Positions 1 to 5,770 of a stretch of 8,143 nucleotides of DNA are shown here, in pieces. The notes beneath the pieces were generated by a model, which worked only from the letters and a program-made list of their open reading frames with translations, made no database searches and was not told the origin of the DNA. The stretch lies in contig JAPLTI010000072.1 in assembly GCA_026398285.1 (NCBI GenBank), positions 1 through 8,143 of the forward strand, in the 5' to 3' direction. Each line of letters starts with the position of its first letter. The first letter of the stretch is position 1. This DNA comes from Verrucomicrobiota bacterium (GTDB taxonomy: Bacteria > Verrucomicrobiota > Verrucomicrobiia > Chthoniobacterales > Terrimicrobiaceae). The translations under genes were made by a program, and so were the position numbers.

Positions 1-224
1 ATGCGGTTGATGATTCCGCCCTCCATCCATGCCGGGATGAAAATGGCGATGAGTTTTTCAGGTTCGTTTTTGAGCTTTTCGAGCGAGACCGGCCGGGCAT
101 TGCGGTGGCCACGCAGGTAGCGCAGGAATTGCATATCAAAGAAGACATCATCGATCCCAAAAACGAGGAATCCGACGGCTGAGATGTAGGCGAGAACGAC
201 AAATAGTGTGTGCAGAGTGTCCAT
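1..224 (-). CDS. nfrB: NfrB-like inner-membrane family 2 glycosyltransferase, N-terminal fragment
   Basis: This is the first 74 codons of a gene that runs off the left edge of the window. It starts at ATG 224-222. Residues about 5-23 form a hydrophobic membrane segment, followed by GIDDVFFD (23-30), a basic stretch (about 34-44), and LIAIFIPAWMEGGII (58-72). This order matches what I recall of E. coli NfrB (bacteriophage N4 adsorption protein B): a first membrane helix, a G-L/I-DD-x-F-x-D motif, then a P-L-A-I-M-V-P-A-W-x-E strand that opens the GT2 nucleotide-sugar-binding fold. In E. coli, NfrB makes a surface glycan under c-di-GMP control with NfrA; that is family knowledge, and the C-terminal regulatory domain is not visible here. 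The gene follows the NfrA-like gene by 5 bases with no clear Shine-Dalgarno site, so it is probably translationally coupled. The GT2 catalytic residues (DxD, Q/RxxRW) lie outside the window. The family call is good; the sugar substrate is unknown. Confidence 0.82.
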   Translation of the reverse strand, partial: MDTLHTLFVVLAYISAVGFLVFGIDDVFFDMQFLRYLRGHRNARPVSLEKLKNEPEKLIAIFIPAWMEGGIINR

Positions 225-229
225 AGGAA

Positions 230-1849
230 TTACCAGCGGAGGGATAGGGCTACAGTGAGACGGAAATCCGAATAGTTCGCAGCCGTGTCGCCGCGTGTGT
301 TGTTGCTGTTGCGTCCGAGGTAGGAACCGAAAACATAATCGACGCTGGTTGTCAGAACAGCGGCGCCCACAGGTGCCGTGACGAAGCGCATTCCCGGGCC
401 TGCCTCGAAGTAGTTGTCGTAGTAGTTGCCCTTCGTATCCATCGTGAGGTTTTCGAGTCCGTAGATGTCAACTGCGGCAGCCTTTCCGAATTGCATGATG
501 CGGGCGCCTTGGCGCGACTGCCCGTAGGCGAGACAGTCCGGCAGACGGCTGTAATAGGCCGCATCGCCGCCGGCCTCAACGAACCAGTCGAGCCGGAACT
601 GAACCGGGGACCAGTTGTTGAGAGCCCAGCGGGATGCTTGGCTAGTAGAGGGAAGTGTGGGGAGTCCACCGGGTGAAACTCCTTCAAGATCGATAGCTGT
701 CCATTCCTTGCCAGGCCCCCAAGCCCAGTAGCCATTGATGCCAGCAATGATCTCGGCGAACCATTCGCCGTTATGTTGCTCTGTGCCGCGCAGATCCTTC
801 TGAATACCGCCGAGGACATAGAGAACAAGGGATTGGTTGGCAAATGGGCGAATGCGCGCGCCAGCATGAAAACCAGCCAGGTTCTCGTTGTATATGGTCG
901 GAATCCCCTGCCCCGGTCCTTGCCCGTTGCTCGTGTTTGAGGAGTCTAGACTGAAGTCGGCCTGAACAAACGGCTCGATCCATCGTGCACCGGGAATGAA
1001 TGTTCCCTCGCGGAGACGCCCGGAGGACACGCCGATATTGTAGCGGGAGAGATAAGTGCCATAGAGGTCCAACTCTCCCCATGTCCAACGCTCCAGGTTG
1101 TAGGATGGGGCAAGCGCTTCGATCTCGGCTGCAGCCACGCGGCTCAGCGTTGCGTCGCCGCCTTGATCGCGAAGGTCACGCCAGATTTCAAAGGCTTCAG
1201 CGCGGCGTCCCTGCTCTGCCAACAAGGCGGCCAATTGAAGGCGGGCGCGGGGATCGGGATTGTCACCTGCTGCCACATCGCGCAGCACCACGATAGCGGC
1301 GAGGGTGTCGCCCATGCGCTGCAGGGCGGCGGATTTTTCAATGATCAACTCCGGCGTCACCTCGCCCTGCCGCTCCAGGTCATCAATCGCCCGCACTGCT
1401 TCCTCGTCGCGTCGTGCATTGATGAGCTCATACGCTGCCTGCTGGCGATCAAGACGGGCTTGCCGTGCGCGGTATTCCGCTTCGCGGCGTAGGGTTTCGG
1501 CAGAAGGAGGTTGTTCCCGGGCGGCTTTCTCGATGGCTTCGGCGCGATCGAGCGCGGTCAAACTCGATGCCGCCATCGAAGCAATGTCGGCGTTCCAAGA
1601 TTTTGCCAATTCACTAAAAATCGTGCGGGCTTCGGCATTTCTCCTGTCGAAGACAAGTGCCGTAGCCAGGCGGAATCGAAGCCCTTCGTCGCCGGGGTTT
1701 GAGTCCGTGGCCTTCTGAAGGATGGCGGAAGCTTCGGAGTGACGCCCTTGATTCGAAAGCGTCGCGGCCTCGGCGACAGGATCAGGGGTCTGCGCCTGCA
1801 ACAAGGCGGCTGAGGCGAGCAGGACCAATGGAAAATAAAATGGTTTCAT
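230..1849 (-). CDS. nfrA: NfrA-like outer-membrane protein (TPR domain plus NfrA C-terminal-type domain)
   Basis: This is a 539-residue exported protein starting at ATG 1849-1847. Residues 1-19 (MKPFYFPLVLLASAALLQA) look like a signal peptide cleaved near A19. TPR-like helical pairs occupy about 25-100 and 167-232, with typical pieces such as GRHSEASAIL, GDTLAAIVVLRD and GRRAEAFEIW. A charged Arg/Glu-rich, probably coiled helix links them (about 101-160). From about 252 the character changes to aromatic, Gly-rich beta strands: ELDLYGTYLSRYN, FHAGARIRPF, YYDNYFEAGPGMRFV, and a C-terminal DFRLTVALSLRW ending in an aromatic residue, as in outer-membrane barrels. This layout resembles NfrA, the phage N4 receptor, but E. 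coli NfrA is about 990 residues, so this form is roughly half-length, mainly through fewer TPRs. The NfrB-like gene directly downstream strongly supports the call. I infer that it docks or exports the glycan made by that synthase. It begins 7 bases after the previous stop without an obvious Shine-Dalgarno site. Confidence 0.75.
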   Translation of the reverse strand: MKPFYFPLVLLASAALLQAQTPDPVAEAATLSNQGRHSEASAILQKATDSNPGDEGLRFRLATALVFDRRNAEARTIFSELAKSWNADIASMAASSLTALDRAEAIEKAAREQPPSAETLRREAEYRARQARLDRQQAAYELINARRDEEAVRAIDDLERQGEVTPELIIEKSAALQRMGDTLAAIVVLRDVAAGDNPDPRARLQLAALLAEQGRRAEAFEIWRDLRDQGGDATLSRVAAAEIEALAPSYNLERWTWGELDLYGTYLSRYNIGVSSGRLREGTFIPGARWIEPFVQADFSLDSSNTSNGQGPGQGIPTIYNENLAGFHAGARIRPFANQSLVLYVLGGIQKDLRGTEQHNGEWFAEIIAGINGYWAWGPGKEWTAIDLEGVSPGGLPTLPSTSQASRWALNNWSPVQFRLDWFVEAGGDAAYYSRLPDCLAYGQSRQGARIMQFGKAAAVDIYGLENLTMDTKGNYYDNYFEAGPGMRFVTAPVGAAVLTTSVDYVFGSYLGRNSNNTRGDTAANYSDFRLTVALSLRW

Positions 1850-1856
1850 GGAGTTC

Positions 1857-3086
1857 TTAACTTTTTGGAACGGAAAAACGGGTTACGGGATCGATGACCG
1901 GAAGAGCGCTGGATCGTGCTGCCTCCAAAGCGGCAAGCATGTCTTGGAATCGCATCCAGGCAGGAACGACGACTACGGCAACACCCCCGCGAAAGCTGGA
2001 GATGTCGCGGATGGACTTCTTGAGTTCCTCATTTGCGGAACCATCCATCCCGGCATGGACATTTGCTGGAATAAGCAACCCTCCGCCTTCCAACCGCAGC
2101 GGCACGGCGCTGGCAAAAGGAACGGGCGCTTCACCTGGAATTCGCTGCACAAAAGCGCTTCCGATCTCAATTCCTGCAGAGGGCGACGGAGTGTCCTCAG
2201 CCCCCTCGATTCGGATGCCTTCTTTTAGGAACACCTCACTCCGCTGAGGGCCATTGCCTCCGTGTAAAAAAATGCGTCCCCCGTGAGCCTGGGCATAGCG
2301 GAGAGCATCAAGAAATTCCTCACGGGGCATGATTTCCACCCCTGGTGGGACCTCCTTCATCTGAGTCGTCACGACGAATGGTGTCTTCTGATGCTCGAAA
2401 TAATCCACTGCGCGCCGGAGGGCCGCGGGGTTGCAGGACGGATTATAATCCTGAATCACAAAAACCATTGCCGGAGTGGCTTCCTGGCTTCCCCCGTAAA
2501 AGTCGATAAGGACATCCGAGAACACCATGGAAAGAGGAGGCTCGGACGGCAGGGCAGCGAAGCCAAAGCGGTTGCCAAACCGCCAAGCCAGTGGTTTCCC
2601 GCCCTTTGATGATGTGCCGACAAGCGTGCGGGCACCGGCATAAGATTCCCCAAAGAAAGGATCGAGTCTGAGCGTCCACTCCTGACCGCGATACGCCACC
2701 TTCGTTTTTTCAAGCGGGGCGGAGACCTTGGACGATGCCGACGGCTTTTCCGAGGCGAAGGAGGCCGCTGCTGCGACCGCCATGACTGGCTTTGGCGACC
2801 GCTCGAGCATTGCCAGCAAATCCGGCTTCAGCTTGGGAAACCCGGAAATTCCCGCCAGCAGAATGAAGTCGGCTTTTTCCAAATCCGCTGCCGTTACCTT
2901 CGTATCGGTGAGAGTTTCCACATGCGTGTCAAAGTGAGTGAGGCTCATTTGAATCGGAGCGACTTCGTTCACGAGTGAGAATGGCTTCGAGAGCGTGTCG
3001 TAGATCAACAGGGTGCTGGAAGCCGCAGGGGCCTGCGCCGCTGCAAAAACAAGCGCCAGCGCGGCCAGAGAGAGGATGTTTTTCAC
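1857..3086 (-). CDS. Secreted DUF2334 (polysaccharide deacetylase-like) protein
   Basis: This is a 409-residue protein with GTG start 3086-3084, overlapping the BcsB-like stop in a GTGA junction. Residues 1-22 are a signal peptide (MKNILSLAALALVFAAAQA). Residues about 24-200 form an alpha/beta region starting LLIYDTLSK and containing KADFILLAGISGFPKLKP, which resembles the flavodoxin/GATase-like N-terminal domain of some DUF2334 proteins. The DUF2334 core begins near 206: AMVFVIQDYNP (206-216), AVDYFEHQKTPFVV (226-239), PREEFLDALRYAQAHGGRIFLHGG (about 254-277). This follows the NodB-like order of a metal/base Asp motif, helix, strand and a His motif. Two usual key positions look altered: Q212-D213 stands where an acidic pair is expected, and H275-GGNG lacks the second His of H-x3-H. 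It may therefore be a non-catalytic carbohydrate-binding relative or use other ligands. From its position it would act on, or escort, the glycan in the periplasm, like PgaB in PNAG export. The family call is moderate; the activity is unknown. Confidence 0.72.
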   Translation of the reverse strand: MKNILSLAALALVFAAAQAPAASSTLLIYDTLSKPFSLVNEVAPIQMSLTHFDTHVETLTDTKVTAADLEKADFILLAGISGFPKLKPDLLAMLERSPKPVMAVAAAASFASEKPSASSKVSAPLEKTKVAYRGQEWTLRLDPFFGESYAGARTLVGTSSKGGKPLAWRFGNRFGFAALPSEPPLSMVFSDVLIDFYGGSQEATPAMVFVIQDYNPSCNPAALRRAVDYFEHQKTPFVVTTQMKEVPPGVEIMPREEFLDALRYAQAHGGRIFLHGGNGPQRSEVFLKEGIRIEGAEDTPSPSAGIEIGSAFVQRIPGEAPVPFASAVPLRLEGGGLLIPANVHAGMDGSANEELKKSIRDISSFRGGVAVVVVPAWMRFQDMLAALEAARSSALPVIDPVTRFSVPKS

Positions 3087-5383
3087 AGTTCGTCTCCATT
3101 CCCATTGTTTTTGCGGCGGCGAACCAGTATGCGCTGGATGATATAAATTCCCGCCATGACGGCGAACGATGCTCCGGCGATCCAGTAGTTCACACTCTGG
3201 GTCATGAACCCTGCCTCTGTCTTATCCATACGCCGGTCCTCGATGTCAGCCGGCGTCGTCCCCGAGGCGAATCCCATGCGGATGTGATTCGAGAGCGAGA
3301 CTTCCTGAATGAATCGCACATCATAGGTGATAACACGACCGCTGGCGTCGGCCGCTGCCACTGTGCCGCTGAGGCGTTCGGACACACTGGGGTCTGTAAG
3401 AAGATCCAGCGTTGTTTTTCCGCCGTATCCGCTCACTCCACCGATTGTGGCGAAGATTTCCCCCTTCGACCAAGGTGATGGCAGAAGTTGCACAAAGCTG
3501 AGGGATGAATCGAAGTCCACGACGGGGATGGGCTCACCCCGCAGCATGATCGAGCTGGTTGGGGATTCTGCGCCTTCGATCGCAAGGTGGAGATTTTTGC
3601 CGAAGGCCAGAGGCCACTGGAACGCGGAACCCAGGATCAATCCCGAGCGACCGCTCAGACGCGCTGGGTCGGGCGGAAGTCCGGGGCCATAGGTTGCGAC
3701 CTGAGGCCAGAGCACCGGCATATCGGCAAGCTGGCGACCAAGGTGCATGCCGATGGTTTTAAGGAGTTCGTTGCGCTCTGGACTGCTCTCAGCCGGGACA
3801 AGAATCGCCGCGCGCCTTAAAAATGCATCGCGGAGACAGAGAAGTCCAAGACGGCTGAGATCATTGATCGAGACTGGAGCCGCATGAAAATTCACCGTCG
3901 AATTCCCACCCAAGTCCAACCAGGCGCGCTCGTCATTGCGATGAGCGCAATCGACGGTTCCAATATCGAGATAGCTCGAGACGGAGAGCTTCGAAGGATC
4001 GCGACCCGTGATACCGGCAGGAATCAGAAGACGCTGGCGGGTGCCTGCGGCGTTTTGCGGAGTGAGGGCGATGCTGCCGACTACGACATCATTCAAACGC
4101 AACTCCAGCGCCGAGGTTTTTTCGAGCGCTCCGCAGTGGGCGAGGTCGATTTCCATATAGCCACCGGGTGTCGTCTGATAGCCCGGGGGTAAATTGATGT
4201 CCCGCGAGGTTTGATTTCGAAAAAGTCCACGCAATGTCACAGAGCCGTCGCGCAGGGTATCGAAAGCCACTGGCCCGGCGGGAGGTTGCGCCAACTTCTC
4301 GGCGATGGGTGAAATGACAGGCGCCGAAGTGATGACCCAAGGGTTCGCTGGCACATTGCGGAGGGCTATTTCGCTGCCGAGAGTCTGCGCGGCTTTTTCC
4401 AGCCCATCGGAATCCGCTCCGCTGACAATAATCCAACGCCGCTGTGCGTCTGACGGACCTGTGATGATCTCCGCCAGCAAGCCTTCGCCCTCGCCAAGTG
4501 ATGTGATGGCTTTTTGAATTTCCGGTGGAAGAGGAGTCTTTGAGAGGTTGGAGCGAAGCGCGATCAAGAGACCGCTTCTGGCGATCGACTCAGCTGGGAA
4601 GGAATCGACATCCTTCACCTGAACGGCATTCGGTTCGGTGTAAATTGTCTGCCCCATGCGAGCCGACGCAATGAGCAGGGAACGGAGTTCCGCCTCACCA
4701 GCATCAGGCGGCACGAGCATCGAGACAACGGGCTCGGGACGGTCCTTGGATGCCTTGCGGCGGAACTCCGCAAGATTCATCAGAGCGGGCTCGACGAGGG
4801 ATTCCGGAAATCGCTGCAACTCGGGAAAGAGAGGCGCGGCAGCGCAAGCCACTCGCACGCCGCTGCCCATTTCCAGTTCAACCCATGACGCAGGATTATC
4901 CACATCTTGGCAGGGAGAGAGAGTTGTCTGCAGGAGGCAACTCACGATCACGCGATTCCAGCCCGGTTGCAGCATATCCGGGGCGAGCGGAACCGAAATT
5001 TTGCCGCGATCTTGGGCATCAGGAGTGTCTTTTTTGGTCCCGAGGCGGACGCTTGTGACCTCACGGTCGTTCAACTGAACACTCATGGTCGAGACATCCG
5101 GCAGCAAAAGGGGCGAGGCATGCCAGACCAGCGTGAGTTCACTACCCGGCTCCAAGTTCACATGCTCGGGAAGCTTGAAGGCGTATTCTTTTTTGGAGAG
5201 CACTCCCTCGAGGCGGCTCTGCGTTCCTGAGAAAAGCGGGACTTCAAAGGATTTGGTTGCGGGAGCTTTTTCACCTGAAGAAGCCTGAAGGGCGGAGAAT
5301 CCGATTCCTGCGGCAAGGAGCGCGGGCAGGATTGCTGAATGGAATGACGTTTTGGAAAGGTTCGAAGTTTTCACGACGCGCAC
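3083..5383 (-). CDS. bcsB: BcsB-like cellulose synthase periplasmic subunit
   Basis: This is a 766-residue protein, near the length of E. coli BcsB (about 779). It has an N-terminal signal segment (about 16-35), a first carbohydrate-binding jelly roll (about 45-180) with LVWHASPLLLPDVSTMSVQLND and the C-x-D-x-x-x-P-x-x-W motif at C158-W167, and a first flavodoxin-like domain (about 215-345). A second jelly roll (about 370-505) repeats the pattern (LELRLNDVVVGS, C479 to W488), and a second alpha/beta domain covers about 515-695. A single C-terminal membrane helix (731-754) is followed by a basic cytoplasmic tail RRRKNN. In cellulose systems BcsB receives the glucan from BcsA and guides it through the periplasm. 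No BcsA gene is visible; the synthase of this operon appears to be NfrB-like. The start is uncertain. GTG 5383 has AGGAGAGGG at 5404-5396, rather far upstream. GTG at codon 4 (5374-5372) has AAGGTG at 5386-5381 with 6-base spacing and gives a more typical MKTSNLSK signal start. It is the first gene of the operon. Confidence 0.87.
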   Translation of the reverse strand: MRVVKTSNLSKTSFHSAILPALLAAGIGFSALQASSGEKAPATKSFEVPLFSGTQSRLEGVLSKKEYAFKLPEHVNLEPGSELTLVWHASPLLLPDVSTMSVQLNDREVTSVRLGTKKDTPDAQDRGKISVPLAPDMLQPGWNRVIVSCLLQTTLSPCQDVDNPASWVELEMGSGVRVACAAAPLFPELQRFPESLVEPALMNLAEFRRKASKDRPEPVVSMLVPPDAGEAELRSLLIASARMGQTIYTEPNAVQVKDVDSFPAESIARSGLLIALRSNLSKTPLPPEIQKAITSLGEGEGLLAEIITGPSDAQRRWIIVSGADSDGLEKAAQTLGSEIALRNVPANPWVITSAPVISPIAEKLAQPPAGPVAFDTLRDGSVTLRGLFRNQTSRDINLPPGYQTTPGGYMEIDLAHCGALEKTSALELRLNDVVVGSIALTPQNAAGTRQRLLIPAGITGRDPSKLSVSSYLDIGTVDCAHRNDERAWLDLGGNSTVNFHAAPVSINDLSRLGLLCLRDAFLRRAAILVPAESSPERNELLKTIGMHLGRQLADMPVLWPQVATYGPGLPPDPARLSGRSGLILGSAFQWPLAFGKNLHLAIEGAESPTSSIMLRGEPIPVVDFDSSLSFVQLLPSPWSKGEIFATIGGVSGYGGKTTLDLLTDPSVSERLSGTVAAADASGRVITYDVRFIQEVSLSNHIRMGFASGTTPADIEDRRMDKTEAGFMTQSVNYWIAGASFAVMAGIYIIQRILVRRRKNNGNGDEL

Positions 5384-5395
5384 CTTAAAAGCCGT

Positions 5396-5404
5396 CCCTC
5401 TCCT
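5396..5404 (-). promoter_or_regulatory. Candidate ribosome-binding site for the BcsB-like gene
   Basis: AGGAGAGGG on the minus strand is the best Shine-Dalgarno-like run in the leader. It lies 12 bases (from the last G) to 16 bases (from AGGAG) before GTG 5383, which is long. A second element, AAGGTG at 5386-5381, sits 6 bases before the in-frame GTG at 5374-5372. The true start is therefore one of these two and cannot be fixed by eye. Confidence 0.4.
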
Positions 5405-5407
5405 GCG

Positions 5408-5427
5408 GTATGGGGACTAACCCCTAC
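5408..5427. promoter_or_regulatory. Imperfect palindrome, possible leader hairpin or operator
   Basis: The plus strand reads GTA-T-GGGG-ACTAA-CCCC-TAC. The arms GTA/TAC and GGGG/CCCC pair around a 5-base loop with one unpaired T, giving a 7-bp stem. It lies in the leader of the minus-strand operon, 3 bases upstream of the AGGAGAGGG element, so it could form an RNA hairpin affecting translation of the BcsB-like gene or be a protein-binding site. No run of U follows in either direction, so it does not look like an intrinsic terminator. The symmetry is seen; the function is inferred. Confidence 0.3.
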
Positions 5428-5455
5428 GATGCAGAACCCATCTACCTCGCCCCGC

Positions 5456-5461
5456 AATATA
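5456..5461 (-). promoter_or_regulatory. Candidate -10 element for the BcsB-DUF2334-NfrA-NfrB operon
   Basis: TATATT on the minus strand (5 of 6 to TATAAT) lies in the only intergenic space upstream of the operon. It would put the transcription start near 5449 and leave a leader of about 65 bases. No good -35 box is found at 16-18 bp upstream, so the promoter would be weak, activator-dependent, or placed elsewhere. Confidence 0.25.
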
Positions 5462-5465
5462 CGCA

Positions 5466-5494
5466 TTGCGCGAAGAGGCTGATTTCGTTGTAAT
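5466..5494 (+). promoter_or_regulatory. Candidate sigma70-type promoter for xseB-dxs
   Basis: TTGCGC (5466-5471) and TGTAAT (5489-5494) are separated by exactly 17 bp. The -10 box matches 5 of 6 bases and the -35 box 3 of 6 (TTG). Transcription would start near 5501, leaving a leader of about 18 bases before the xseB ATG. It lies back-to-back with the candidate minus-strand -10 box. Support is by consensus and position only. Confidence 0.35.
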
Positions 5495-5518
5495 GCGGCT
5501 ACAAGGCTTCCAAGTCCG

Positions 5519-5767
5519 ATGTCTCAAAAGAACCAAAAAGAAACTCCATCCCTTGAATCCGCAATGCAGCGGATCTCCGAAATCGTCAGTGCGATGGAGG
5601 ATGGCAACCTGCCGCTTGAAAAACTCATCGATTCCTACGAGGAGGGCATCAGCCTTGTGAAAGACTGTCAGGAAAAGCTGGATGCCGCAGAGAAGAGAAT
5701 TCAAGTCATCACACGCAACGCCCGAGGAGGCGTCGAGCTGAGTGAATTTGAGACAGTAGAAAACTGA
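5519..5767 (+). CDS. xseB: Exodeoxyribonuclease VII small subunit
   Basis: This is an 82-residue protein of usual XseB length. Residues about 11-65 carry the conserved two-helix pattern: SLESAMQRISEIVSAMEDG, then LPLEKLIDSYEEGISLVKDC, then a helix with LDAAEKRIQVI. XseB binds the large subunit XseA in several copies to form exonuclease VII, which degrades single-stranded DNA in both directions in the cytoplasm. xseA is not in the window. The ATG start has only a weak AAGG (5503-5506) 12 bases upstream. The gene lies 3 bases before dxs on the same strand, a pairing seen in many bacteria where xseB, ispA and dxs cluster; ispA is not between them here. The acidic tail (ELSEFETVEN) after the domain is unremarkable. 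Confidence 0.95.
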   Translation: MSQKNQKETPSLESAMQRISEIVSAMEDGNLPLEKLIDSYEEGISLVKDCQEKLDAAEKRIQVITRNARGGVELSEFETVEN

Positions 5768-5770
5768 GGC

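Noticed and set aside
1260..1718. Plus-strand open frame opposite the TPR part of the NfrA-like gene
   Set aside because: The Arg/Ser/Ala-rich translation is low in complexity and typical of an antisense shadow of an Ala/Glu/Arg-rich TPR gene.
3083..3086. Overlap of the BcsB-like stop and DUF2334 start considered as a frameshift or fusion
   Set aside because: It is a normal GTGA stop-start overlap. The downstream protein has its own signal peptide, so the two are separate genes.
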